Shown: positions 6,644 to 13,544 of the stretch, in pieces
How positions within the stretch are numbered: position 1 is the stretch's first letter
How the letters are laid out: the number at the start of each line of letters is the position of its first letter
DNA from: Archaeoglobales archaeon
GTDB lineage: Archaea; Halobacteriota; Archaeoglobi; Archaeoglobales; Archaeoglobaceae
Direction of reading: 5' to 3'
Assembly: GCA_003662985.1 (NCBI GenBank)
Contig: QMZD01000011.1
Span: 1 to 13,946, forward strand
Length of the DNA: 13,946 nucleotides
Position numbers and translations under genes: made by a program
The notes under the pieces: generated by a model
Databases searched by the model: none
The model's input: only the letters and a program-made list of their open reading frames with translations
What the model was told of the DNA's origin: nothing

Positions 6644-7599
6644 GGGTGAAGAAGACAGAAGTTCTATTTCTCCTTTTGATTTTTTCCATAATAGTTGCAG
6701 GCTGTTCGGAGAGAACAGAAATTGAGACGGTAAATTCTTCAGTAAACTTAACCAAAACCCCAATATCTGAAAACACTTCCTATCCCATCACCATTGTAGA
6801 CGATTTTGGGTTCAAGATTACGATAAACAAAAAGCCCGAAAGAATAGTTTCTCTAGCTCCGAGCAATACAGAGAACCTTTTCGCCCTCGGGTTAGGAGAT
6901 AAGATTATCGGCGTTACAGATTACTGTAACTATCCTCCCGAGGCTCTAAACAAGACGAAGATTGGGGGTTTCACAACTATAAATATAGAGAAGATTCTAG
7001 AGCTGAATCCTGATCTTGTTGTTGCGGCGTACGGCAATGGTCAGCAGAATGTCGAAACTATGAAAAATCTAGGATTGACGGTTGTTGCATTCAATCCAAA
7101 ATCGATAAAGGATATTGAAAAGGACATTCTGATTCTAGGAAAGATAACTGGAAAGGAGGAGAAGGCTGAAGAGATCATCGATTTTATGGAGAAAAAAGTC
7201 AATGAGAGTAGGAACGAGTTCAAGAAAAAACCGAAAGTTATGCACATTCTCTGGCACGATCCGATCTGGGTGAGTGGATCTGACACATTCATCAACGAGA
7301 TCATCGGGATAGCAGGAGGAGAGAACGCCTTCTCGGATCTGAAAGGATGGAAGATCGTCAGCAAGGAGGATATAATCAGCAGGAGTCCTGAAGTTATCCT
7401 CGTCAGTTCAGGCTCTGGTATGGGGGGAAAGGGTAAAAATTACATCTATGAATGGGTCATCAAAGAGCTTGACATCGATGCTGTGAGAAAAGGGCACGTT
7501 TATCTGGTTGATGCAGACCTCATCTCTAGGCCATCTTACCGGATTGTTTTCGCCTTGGAGAACGTATCCTCCATTTTGAGAGAGGCAGTTTCAGAATAG
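6640..7599 (+). CDS. btuF: BtuF-like ABC transporter substrate-binding lipoprotein (corrinoid or Fe-chelate)
   Basis: The 319-residue product has a lipoprotein signal peptide with lipobox IVAGC (Cys22), a Ser/Thr/Asn-rich tether (23-48), and a class III periplasmic-binding fold. Visible family motifs are ITIVDDFGFKITINKKPERI, VSLAPSNTENLFALGLGDKI, GVTDYCNYPPEA, NIEKILELNPDLVVA, and WVSGSDTFINEIIGIAGGEN. These are typical of BtuF and the related FepB/FhuD family, which deliver cobalamin, heme or Fe-siderophores to an ABC importer. I chose ATG 6640, which overlaps the previous stop in ATGA and has GGAG nine bases upstream; ATG 6625 has no such site and GTG 6646 is a weaker alternative. The overlap implies translational coupling with the transcobalamin-like protein, which favours a corrinoid ligand. 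No permease or ATPase gene follows, so the partners must be encoded elsewhere. The ligand is inferred. Confidence 0.8.
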   Translation: MRVKKTEVLFLLLIFSIIVAGCSERTEIETVNSSVNLTKTPISENTSYPITIVDDFGFKITINKKPERIVSLAPSNTENLFALGLGDKIIGVTDYCNYPPEALNKTKIGGFTTINIEKILELNPDLVVAAYGNGQQNVETMKNLGLTVVAFNPKSIKDIEKDILILGKITGKEEKAEEIIDFMEKKVNESRNEFKKKPKVMHILWHDPIWVSGSDTFINEIIGIAGGENAFSDLKGWKIVSKEDIISRSPEVILVSSGSGMGGKGKNYIYEWVIKELDIDAVRKGHVYLVDADLISRPSYRIVFALENVSSILREAVSE

Positions 7600-7631
7600 C
7601 CAGAATATCACGGCCTAACACAAAAATCACA

Positions 7632-7649
7632 AAATTAATAATTTTAAAA
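7632..7649 (+). promoter_or_regulatory. Candidate TATA box for the PaaI-like gene
   Basis: An A/T block (AAATTAATAATTTTAAAA) lies 15-32 bases before ATG 7664. No Shine-Dalgarno sequence precedes the start codon (CTTTTCTCTT), which suggests a leaderless message. The 64-base gap after the BtuF-like gene supports a separate transcript. Confidence 0.4.
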
Positions 7650-7663
7650 TTAACTTTTCTCTT

Positions 7664-8071
7664 ATGGATGAGAAGATCAGAGAGATTATGCTAGAAGATT
7701 CTTTTAGAAAATACGTAGGCGCTGAGGTTGAAGAGTTCAGACCGGGTTATGCAAGGGTTAAAGCTTTGGTAAAAAAGGAATTTTTGAACTTCCATGGTGT
7801 GGCACATGGAGGGTTCATCCTCTCCGTTGCAGACTTCGCGTTTGCCATTGCCGGAAATGCAGATAACGTTAAAAGGATGGCCTTGAATATAAACATGGAC
7901 TTCTACTCTTCAGCGAAAGAAGGAGATGTTTTGATCGGAGAAGCTGAAATGATTACCGGCGGCAAAAGAATTGGATTCTATGAGTTGAGAGTCAGCAAAA
8001 ATGGAGAGATTATCGCGAAGGGCACAGCAATTGTTTATGGAAAGGGGGAGAAATTCATTAAAGATAAATAG
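7664..8071 (+). CDS. paaI: PaaI-like hotdog-fold acyl-CoA thioesterase
   Basis: The 135-residue protein is the normal length for a PaaI/PaaD-type single hotdog domain. The signature FLNFHGVAHGGFILSVADFAF (residues 40-60) carries Asn42, the HGG turn at 48-50 and Asp57, the position of the usual catalytic acid. The second half, IGEAEMITGGKRIGFYELRV, is the standard hotdog beta sheet. Such enzymes hydrolyse aromatic or ring-derived CoA thioesters that would otherwise trap CoA, acting as cytoplasmic homotetramers. The context (thiolase and DUF35 downstream, phenylacetate-CoA ligase nearby on the other strand) fits a CoA-salvage role. Substrate specificity cannot be read from sequence; a general medium-chain or phenylacetyl-CoA thioesterase is possible. 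Confidence 0.8.
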   Translation: MDEKIREIMLEDSFRKYVGAEVEEFRPGYARVKALVKKEFLNFHGVAHGGFILSVADFAFAIAGNADNVKRMALNINMDFYSSAKEGDVLIGEAEMITGGKRIGFYELRVSKNGEIIAKGTAIVYGKGEKFIKDK

Positions 8072-8090
8072 CTCCAGAAAAACCGAATGA

Positions 8091-8099
8091 TTTATATTT
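8091..8099 (+). promoter_or_regulatory. TATA box for the thiolase gene; fixes the start at 8120
   Basis: TTTATATTT is centred 25 bases before ATG 8120, the expected archaeal spacing for a leaderless transcript. The in-frame ATG at 8087 lies upstream of the box and so would not be transcribed from it. Confidence 0.6.
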
Positions 8100-8119
8100 T
8101 AAAAACTCGGCATAGCTTC

Positions 8120-9277
8120 ATGCGAGTAGGTATAATCGGAGTGGGTTGCTCAAAATTTGGAGTTCGTGAAAAAACAATTCAAGAACTCGCTTTTGAGGCG
8201 GTTAAGGAAAGTCTCGATGATGCAGGCATAACGAGAGAGGATATCGACATAAGTGTTGTCGGTACATCAAATACAAGGGGATATGAGCTTATGCCAGCAG
8301 TACCGATAAACGAGTACTGCGGTTTCGCAGGAAAAGGGCCTATTAGAGTTGAAGCTGCATGTGCTACAGGCAGTGCAGCTTTCTTTACTGCTTATTCCAG
8401 CATAGTATCCGGAATGGCTGATATAGCAATAGCGATAGGCGTGGAGAAAATGACCGAGGTCAATACGCCAACATCTCTAGCTGTAGGGGGCAGAAGTGGG
8501 AGCTATCTATGGGAATTTCACCAGTATGGAACGACCTTCCCGGGCTACTATGCGATGCATGCATCAGCCCACATGGCGAAATATGGTACAACCCCAGAGC
8601 AGTTGGCAATGGTGGCAGTCAAAAACCATAGAAATGCTGCAAAGAATCCAAAAGCCCATTTTCCAAAGGAGATAACGCTGGAGAAGGCAGTTTCATCGAG
8701 ATATGTTGCCTATCCCTTAAAGCTTTTTGACTGCTGTCCTATCAGCGATGGAGCAGGTGCAGCTATTCTAGCATCAGAAGAAAAGATCAAGGAGCTTGGA
8801 AAGGAGGCCATCTGGATTGAAGGTATAGGCTACTCCTCTGATACCGCAAATGTTGCAAAAAGAAGTGGATATACAGGATTGAAAGCAACGGTTGATGCAT
8901 CAAAGATGGCTTACAAGATGGCCGGAATTGAGAATCCTCTGAAAAGTTTTGACGTTGCATGCCTTCATGACTGCTTCACAATAGCAGAGATAATGGCTTA
9001 CGAAGATTTGGGGTTCTGCAAGAAAGGTGAGGGGGGAAAATTCGTTGAGGAGGGGAGAAGCGATTTCGGAGGAGATATTCCCGTGAATACCTTTGGTGGG
9101 TTGAAAGCGAAAGGTCATCCTCTTGGTGCTACAGGATTGGCCATGATCTACGAGGCCGTTAAACAGCTTCGTGAAGAGGCTGGAGATTTGCAGGTGGAGC
9201 TCAAGAACTACAAGGCTTTGACTCACAATATAGGCGGAACCGGTCATTTTGGCTGGGTTTTCATTCTGGGGGTGTGA
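8120..9277 (+). CDS. Archaeal thiolase (acetyl-CoA C-acyltransferase, SCP2-like)
   Basis: The 385-residue product begins MRVGIIGVGCSKFG. It has the nucleophilic Cys81 in RVEAACATGSAAFF, a conserved LHDCFTIAE segment (282-290), and His333 in GGLKAKGHPLGATGLA. Near the C-terminus, where bacterial biosynthetic thiolases carry a second Cys in a C-x-G motif, it reads HNIGGTGHFG. This is usual for archaeal and SCP2-type thiolases, which use His in that region. It would catalyse Claisen condensation or its reverse on 3-ketoacyl-CoA in the cytoplasm. The DUF35 gene starts two bases after its stop (or overlaps it), as in known archaeal acetoacetyl-CoA thiolase complexes and in the BbsAB benzoylsuccinyl-CoA thiolase of anaerobic toluene degraders. 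I chose ATG 8120 from the TATA position and family N-terminus. The substrate is unknown; an aromatic or branched ketoacyl-CoA is plausible from context. Confidence 0.88.
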   Translation: MRVGIIGVGCSKFGVREKTIQELAFEAVKESLDDAGITREDIDISVVGTSNTRGYELMPAVPINEYCGFAGKGPIRVEAACATGSAAFFTAYSSIVSGMADIAIAIGVEKMTEVNTPTSLAVGGRSGSYLWEFHQYGTTFPGYYAMHASAHMAKYGTTPEQLAMVAVKNHRNAAKNPKAHFPKEITLEKAVSSRYVAYPLKLFDCCPISDGAGAAILASEEKIKELGKEAIWIEGIGYSSDTANVAKRSGYTGLKATVDASKMAYKMAGIENPLKSFDVACLHDCFTIAEIMAYEDLGFCKKGEGGKFVEEGRSDFGGDIPVNTFGGLKAKGHPLGATGLAMIYEAVKQLREEAGDLQVELKNYKALTHNIGGTGHFGWVFILGV

Positions 9278-9279
9278 AG

Positions 9280-9684
9280 ATGTTTATCGAAGGTAGAGAA
9301 CTTACATTTAAGCATAACATTCCCGTCACGAGTGTGGAGAAATACTGGAAGGGGCTTGAGGAGGGTAAGATTTACGGAACCACATGCAAGAACTGCGGGG
9401 CCAAGTTCTCTCCGCCCCAGGCAGACTGCAGCGTTTGCTACTCGAGCGACATGGAGTGGGTTGAGATAGGCGGAGAGGGAGAGGTTGAATGTTTGACCGA
9501 GCAGCATTCATTCCCGGCTGGTTTTGAGTTCCTGAAGGAGCCATATACCATCGCTGTTGCCAGATTTGGAGATTTCAGGGTTATTGGATGGGCTAGGGAA
9601 AAGATTTCTGTCGGAGATAAGGTTGTTGCCGAAACGGATAAAGATGAGACGGGTGTATGGAAGGTTTACTTCAAGAAGGCCTAA
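9280..9684 (+). CDS. DUF35 zinc-ribbon/OB-fold partner of thiolase
   Basis: The 134-residue protein has an N-terminal helix (VEKYWKGLEEGKIYGTTC), a rubredoxin-like zinc ribbon with C36-x2-C39 and C50-x2-C53, and an OB-fold (about 60-132) ending in VWKVYFKK. This is the COG1545/DUF35 family. In Methanothermococcus such a protein bridges thiolase and HMG-CoA synthase and provides the CoA site, and BbsA plays a similar structural role in the benzoylsuccinyl-CoA thiolase. I chose ATG 9280 because GGGGG lies seven bases upstream. GTG 9274, overlapping the thiolase stop as GTGA, is an alternative adding two residues. The tight spacing predicts stoichiometric synthesis with the upstream thiolase. 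Confidence 0.88.
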   Translation: MFIEGRELTFKHNIPVTSVEKYWKGLEEGKIYGTTCKNCGAKFSPPQADCSVCYSSDMEWVEIGGEGEVECLTEQHSFPAGFEFLKEPYTIAVARFGDFRVIGWAREKISVGDKVVAETDKDETGVWKVYFKKA

Positions 9685-9705
9685 AGTAAAAGATTAAAAG
9701 TTAAA

Positions 9706-9711
9706 GAGGTG
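9706..9711 (+). promoter_or_regulatory. Ribosome binding site of the F420-type oxidoreductase gene
   Basis: GAGGTG lies five bases before ATG 9717. This contrasts with the leaderless-looking starts of the thioesterase and thiolase genes and indicates translation from within a polycistronic message. Confidence 0.6.
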
Positions 9712-9716
9712 TTTTT

Positions 9717-10772
9717 ATGGATCCAACAAAGGTTAAATTTGGAATGGAGGGGCCGAATTCCCCTTGGAGTGCGATTTTGGATATCGCAGTCTATTGCGAC
9801 AAGATTGGGCTTGATTCCTACTGGATGCCCGACCACTTGGTTGCCACAGGGGTAAAAAGATGGGATGCCATAGAGGCGTGGGTTGCTCTGGGCGCTTTAG
9901 CAGTTAAAACGGAAAAGATCATGCTTACCACAGGAGTTAGCGATACGTACAGATATCACCCAGCCGTTATCGTTCAAAAGGCTAACAGCTTGGATGTGAT
10001 AACCAACGGAAGGGCCATGCTAGGCTTGGGGATTGGCGAAGCTATGAACCTCGTACCCTTCGGAATCGACTACGATAAGCCGGTGGGAAGGACGATTGAG
10101 GCTGTTAAGATCATAAGGATGCTCCTCGAAGAGGATTTCGTCGATTTTGAAGGGAAGTACTACAAGCTCAATCAGGCCTTCGTCCATCCAAAGCCGGTTC
10201 AGCAACCCCACTATCCGATATACATAGCGGGCAGCTCTCCCAGGACTATGAGGATGGTGGGCAGATATGCCGATGGATGGCTCCCAGCCAATCTTTCTGT
10301 TGAGAAGTACGCTGAAGGAAGAGAAACGGTGATGAACGCCGCAAAGGAGGCTGGAAGGGATCCAGAAAAGCTGGACATGGCTCACTTCATGTACGGAGTT
10401 CTCGCAAAAGACAGAGATGAGGCTAGGGAAAAAGCGATGCTCCCGGCAAAACTGCTTTTACTTACGAGGCCAAGAATAATCGAGGCAATGGGATTTGAGC
10501 CTCCCACCTACGATTTTGAGATGACGTTCAAGCTCGTCTTCCCGAGGGATGCAAAGGCTTGGTTTGAGGCGGCAAAGAAAGTCCCAGATGAGGTTGTTGA
10601 GGCCTCACCAATTGTATACGGGACTGTAGATGACTACATCGAGAGATTCGAGCAGTACTACAAAGTTGGCTGCAGACACTTCGTGATGAACTTCCAAGTT
10701 CACTTTAAGGCGTTGAAGGAGTGCGTAGACCTATACCAGAAAGTTGTCGAATATTTCAGGGAGACCTACTGA
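9717..10772 (+). CDS. Luciferase-like, probably F420-dependent oxidoreductase (MER/FGD type)
   Basis: The 351-residue protein has the layout of bacterial-luciferase-like TIM barrels that use coenzyme F420, such as methylenetetrahydromethanopterin reductase (Mer) and F420-dependent glucose-6-phosphate dehydrogenase. Motifs are LDSYWMPDH (32-40), MLTTGVSDTYRYHPAVIVQK (69-88), AMLGLGIGEAMN (100-111), VHPKPVQQP (156-164) and YIAGSSPRTMRMVGRYADGW (169-188). The non-prolyl cis-peptide region and phosphate-binding loop expected for F420 fall in these stretches. It is probably not the housekeeping Mer, because its position after a thiolase and DUF35 pair suggests hydride transfer to or from an organic substrate of the acyl-CoA pathway, for example a ketone or enoyl intermediate. 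It is the last gene of the operon and is followed directly by a T-tract. FMN use cannot be excluded. Confidence 0.8.
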   Translation: MDPTKVKFGMEGPNSPWSAILDIAVYCDKIGLDSYWMPDHLVATGVKRWDAIEAWVALGALAVKTEKIMLTTGVSDTYRYHPAVIVQKANSLDVITNGRAMLGLGIGEAMNLVPFGIDYDKPVGRTIEAVKIIRMLLEEDFVDFEGKYYKLNQAFVHPKPVQQPHYPIYIAGSSPRTMRMVGRYADGWLPANLSVEKYAEGRETVMNAAKEAGRDPEKLDMAHFMYGVLAKDRDEAREKAMLPAKLLLLTRPRIIEAMGFEPPTYDFEMTFKLVFPRDAKAWFEAAKKVPDEVVEASPIVYGTVDDYIERFEQYYKVGCRHFVMNFQVHFKALKECVDLYQKVVEYFRETY

Positions 10773-10773
10773 C

Positions 10774-10791
10774 TTTTTATTTTTTATTTTT
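10774..10791 (+). terminator. T-rich archaeal transcription terminator
   Basis: Immediately after TGA (10770-10772) come T5, T6 and T5 runs separated by single A residues. Archaeal RNA polymerase terminates at such oligo-T tracts without a hairpin. It closes the plus-strand acyl-CoA operon ahead of the convergent minus-strand gene ending at 10846. Confidence 0.65.
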
Positions 10792-10845
10792 GATGACTTA
10801 TAAACTTTTAACTTAACTATTTTAGATTTCTCCAATTTTTATTTC

Positions 10846-11382
10846 TCAACCAGAAAACTCAGAAAAGAATTCTTCACTGCTTAAAACCTTAAAAGCGGGC
10901 ATTCCCTTAAACTTTTTTGTGATGAATTCATGAATTTCCTCTTTATGAGAGGCACAACAATCTTCCAAAAGGATTACGTTAAAATCACTGCTCACAGCAT
11001 CGAATGCCGTTGCAAGAACGCAGACATGAGTGTTAATTCCCGCTAAAAGCACGGTATCAATCCCAAGCTCTCTCAGCGTTATATCAAGATCCGTTCTAAA
11101 AAAGGCACTAAATCTCCTTTTTTCGATTACAATATCACCCATCTCAGGCTTAAGCTCATCGATGACTTCTACTCCTTCAGTCCCTCTTATCGCATGCTTT
11201 TTCATGAAATTGAAGATCCAATCAGACTCCATATAGCTATCATTTGCGTAAATAACGGGAATACCAAGCTTCCTACACCTCTCAATTGTTTTTTTGATGT
11301 TTGGAATTATTCTGCGGTGAGTTTCTCTAAAAAAAGGTTCATTCCCCTTTATCATATCTATTACAACGAGAGCCGGTTTCAT
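10846..11382 (-). CDS. Isochorismatase-like cysteine hydrolase
   Basis: The 178-residue protein has the isochorismatase fold and its full catalytic triad: Asp9 in LVVIDMIKGN, Lys88 in DIVIEKRRFSAF, and Cys121 in LLAGINTHVCVLATA. The latter contains the family's usual cis-peptide segment before the cysteine. The Asp-x-His zinc site of nicotinamidases is not evident (the equivalent region reads ANDSYMESDW). It may therefore be a nicotinamidase-unlike member hydrolysing an amide, carbamate or enol ether. It acts in the cytoplasm. It lies 27 bases downstream of paaK in the same orientation but has its own candidate promoter. The substrate cannot be deduced; an amide related to the adjacent acid-activation genes is one possibility. 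Confidence 0.82.
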   Translation of the reverse strand: MKPALVVIDMIKGNEPFFRETHRRIIPNIKKTIERCRKLGIPVIYANDSYMESDWIFNFMKKHAIRGTEGVEVIDELKPEMGDIVIEKRRFSAFFRTDLDITLRELGIDTVLLAGINTHVCVLATAFDAVSSDFNVILLEDCCASHKEEIHEFITKKFKGMPAFKVLSSEEFFSEFSG

Positions 11383-11407
11383 GGAATAAAATCTCTAAAA
11401 ATAAAGA

Positions 11408-11416
11408 ATTTATAAT
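11408..11416 (-). promoter_or_regulatory. Candidate TATA box overlapping the paaK stop codon
   Basis: On the minus strand ATTATAAAT lies about 30 bases before ATG 11382 and covers the TAA that ends paaK (11410-11412). No Shine-Dalgarno sequence precedes 11382, which fits a leaderless message independent of paaK. Confidence 0.45.
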
Positions 11417-12717
11417 TTTCTTTTGTCTATAACTCTCTTCGCCTTCCCCTCAAATCTCGGGAGGCTTTCAGGCTCAAGCACTTCAACCTTTGGTCTTACA
11501 TTGAGGTGGTTCCTTAAGTGTTCAGCAACACGCTTCTCTAGCTCGCCGACCTTGCCCTGAGCAAAATATTGATCTTTTACGGCGGGATTTATCTCCACCT
11601 GCACAGTCATCGTGTCTACTCCAGCCTCATCCCTCTCCAAAACTATCTGATAGTGCTCGGCAACCTCTGGCAAAAGCATGAGGGCATATTCGATCTGACT
11701 CGGAAAGACGTTAACACCTCTTATGACGAACATGTCGTCAGATCTTCCAACGATCCTTTCGATTCTTGGATGGTTTCTTCCGCATGCACACTTCTCCCAG
11801 ATTATAGCGGTGATGTCTCCTGTTCTCCATCGAATCATTGGCATTCCTTCCTTTCCAAGAACCGTAACAACTAGCTCACCTTTCTCTCCCTCTCCAAGCC
11901 GCTCACCGGTTTCGGGATTGATCGTTTCTATGATGTAGATATCTCCCCAGAAGTGAATGCCCGCTTTTTCTTGACATTCCGTAACAACCGGTCCACCAAT
12001 CTCGGATGTACCGTAAACGTTGATGGCGTCTATCCCTGTCTTATCCTCAATTCGCCTCCTTGTCTCCTCACTCCAAGGTTCAGCTCCAAAGAAACCCATT
12101 CGGAGTTTAGTGTCATCTTGGATCGTCAAACCAATCTTCTCGGCAAACTCGGTAATGTAGAGCATGTAAGAGGGTGTGCATGTAAAGACAGTTGAGCCAA
12201 AATCCCTCATTAAATCAAGTTGCCTTTGGGTATTGCCAGATGAGATGGGAACGATTGTCGCTCCAATTTTCTCACCTGCGTAGTGAAAACCGAGGCCGCC
12301 AGTAAAGAGGCCGTATCCGTATGCAACCTGCATCACATCGTCACTTCTCACCCCCGCTGAGAACAGTCCCCTTGCAAGGCTCTCAGTCCATAACTCTAGG
12401 TCTGCTTGAGTGTAGCCTGTTACGGTGGGCTTTCCAGTTGTTCCACTGGAAGCATGTAATCTGACTATCTGTGAAAGGGGGACTGTGAAGAAGCCAAATG
12501 GATAGTTATCCCTCAAGTCTTGTTTTTTGACAAAGGGGAGCTTTTCCAAGTCTTCGAGGCTTTTTATATCGGACGGATCTACTTTTTCTCTCTTATAGAG
12601 CTCCCTGTAGAAGGGGGAATACTTATAGGCTACCTCTACCGTTTGTTTAAGTTTCCTCAGTTGTAGTTCCTCCAATTCTTTTTCTGATATCTTCTCAATA
12701 AAAGGATTCCAGTACAC
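11410..12717 (-). CDS. paaK: Phenylacetate-CoA ligase (AMP-forming)
   Basis: The 435-residue protein is the normal length for PaaK. It adenylates phenylacetate or another aromatic acid and transfers it to CoA in the cytoplasm. Motifs in order are YWNPFIEKIS (start), LHASSGTTGKPTV (88-99, nucleotide-binding loop), FFGAEPWSEETR, VYGTSEIGGP (234-243, A5 motif), TEC then H (metal site with CACGR, 310-313), RWRTGD (297-301), GRSDDMFVIRGVNVFPSQIE (324-343), and GKAKRVID with the catalytic lysine near 425-427. I chose GTG 12717 because GGGAGGT sits five bases upstream and the protein then starts at the family N-terminus; a longer frame to 12816 only adds promoter-region sequence. The homologous coenzyme F390 synthetase is an alternative, since F420 is present in such archaea, but neighbours (PaaI, thiolase) favour an acid-CoA ligase. 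Confidence 0.88.
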   Translation of the reverse strand: MYWNPFIEKISEKELEELQLRKLKQTVEVAYKYSPFYRELYKREKVDPSDIKSLEDLEKLPFVKKQDLRDNYPFGFFTVPLSQIVRLHASSGTTGKPTVTGYTQADLELWTESLARGLFSAGVRSDDVMQVAYGYGLFTGGLGFHYAGEKIGATIVPISSGNTQRQLDLMRDFGSTVFTCTPSYMLYITEFAEKIGLTIQDDTKLRMGFFGAEPWSEETRRRIEDKTGIDAINVYGTSEIGGPVVTECQEKAGIHFWGDIYIIETINPETGERLGEGEKGELVVTVLGKEGMPMIRWRTGDITAIIWEKCACGRNHPRIERIVGRSDDMFVIRGVNVFPSQIEYALMLLPEVAEHYQIVLERDEAGVDTMTVQVEINPAVKDQYFAQGKVGELEKRVAEHLRNHLNVRPKVEVLEPESLPRFEGKAKRVIDKRKL

Positions 12718-12760
12718 CTTCCACCTCCCACCGTTTTTATTAAGTGTATTACAAAGTAAG

Positions 12761-12771
12761 ATTATAAATAA
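12761..12771 (-). promoter_or_regulatory. Candidate TATA box for paaK
   Basis: The minus strand reads TTATTTATAAT here, about 49 bases before GTG 12717. That predicts a leader of about 20-25 bases that includes the strong GGGAGGT site. The intergenic gap of 113 bases between the methyltransferase and paaK supports an independent promoter. Confidence 0.5.
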
Positions 12772-12789
12772 TTTATTGTTAATTTTGTA

Positions 12790-12810
12790 AAGTAAAAAAG
12801 GCAAAATTGA
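12790..12810 (-). terminator. T-rich terminator after the methyltransferase gene
   Basis: Downstream of the methyltransferase stop the minus strand reads ATTTTGCCTTTTTTACTTT. This is a T-rich tract suited to archaeal termination, just before the paaK promoter. Confidence 0.4.
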
Positions 12811-12830
12811 AAACAATGGTAAAGGTTAGA

Positions 12831-13541
12831 CTAAACCCTTATCTTCAATATCCTGCATCTAAACTCTACTTGCTCAGGTAACTCCGTAAAAGTTTCCATT
12901 ATCTTTTTTGCTCTCTCTTCATACGGTATTCTTGGAAAAAGGGCATTTGCCATTGCAGGAACGAGGTAGAAGTCCTTCATGAATTCTCCACTAACCTTGT
13001 AATACACATTCAGTAGCTCGCCATCGAACTTGTCTGCAAATGCATCCAGTTTTTCGGAGGGGTACACCTCTCTGTGTCTGAGGCCGTACTTTTCCACAAC
13101 CTTCTCTTCCCCATCATAGAAACCAACTAGATACGAGGCGAGGACTAAACCATCGTTTTTTACGACTCTTATCGCTTCTTCAACGGCTTTCTCAGCATTT
13201 GGTATGAGGAAAAGAGACGCGTTGAACATCGCTCCATCAAAAACGTTGTCTCTAAAGGGGAGATTTTCTGCATCCGCAGCTAATACCACCTCTATCTTCT
13301 CTCTAGCCACCCTAACCATCTCTGGAGAGACATCTACCCCTACGACGTTTAAATCTGGGACCACATCTTTAACTATTCCTGTTCCACATCCGATGTCGAT
13401 GTAAAAGCCATTTCCTATGCCACCGAATTTAACCAATTCTCTCGTAAGAGCGCGGAAAAAAGCGTGCTTGTCCTCGAATTCCTCATATTTAGCGATACTC
13501 TCGCTGAAATTGTTCTTAATAAGTTTTTTTATGTTTACCAT
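12831..13541 (-). CDS. Class I SAM-dependent methyltransferase (UbiE/Methyltransf_11 type)
   Basis: The 236-residue protein carries motif I YIDIGCGTG (47-55), the ribose-binding acidic residue Asp70 in VVGVDVSPEMV, motif II-III AADAENLPFRDNVFDG (88-103) and a GLVLASY strand (131-137). This is a Rossmann-fold small-molecule methyltransferase. The C-terminal part (about 150-236) is helical and would form the acceptor site; it gives no clue to the acceptor. ATG 13541 is preceded at six bases by GGGAGGT. That sequence lies inside the last codons of the MoaD-like gene, only three bases away, so the two are translationally coupled. Position in a putative AOR-type cluster suggests modification of a cofactor or pathway intermediate, but this is inference. 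It is not assigned to quinone biosynthesis despite resemblance to UbiE. Confidence 0.82.
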   Translation of the reverse strand: MVNIKKLIKNNFSESIAKYEEFEDKHAFFRALTRELVKFGGIGNGFYIDIGCGTGIVKDVVPDLNVVGVDVSPEMVRVAREKIEVVLAADAENLPFRDNVFDGAMFNASLFLIPNAEKAVEEAIRVVKNDGLVLASYLVGFYDGEEKVVEKYGLRHREVYPSEKLDAFADKFDGELLNVYYKVSGEFMKDFYLVPAMANALFPRIPYEERAKKIMETFTELPEQVEFRCRILKIRV

Positions 13542-13544
13542 TCA

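Noticed and set aside
7633..7649. AAAATTAATAATTTT as a terminator hairpin after the BtuF-like gene
   Set aside because: The stem is all A/T with a two-base loop, too weak to matter, and its position fits a TATA region for the next gene.
11410..12717. Coenzyme F390 synthetase instead of phenylacetate-CoA ligase
   Set aside because: The two families are homologous and cannot be fully separated by eye, but adjacent PaaI, thiolase and AOR-type genes favour an acid-CoA ligase.
12718..12816. Longer PaaK N-terminus from 12816
   Set aside because: The added residues come from the promoter and ribosome-site region and have no counterpart in the family; GTG 12717 has a strong ribosome site.
12831..13541. 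UbiE/MenG quinone methyltransferase
   Set aside because: Only the generic SAM-binding motifs match, and no quinone biosynthesis genes are near; the acceptor is left open.
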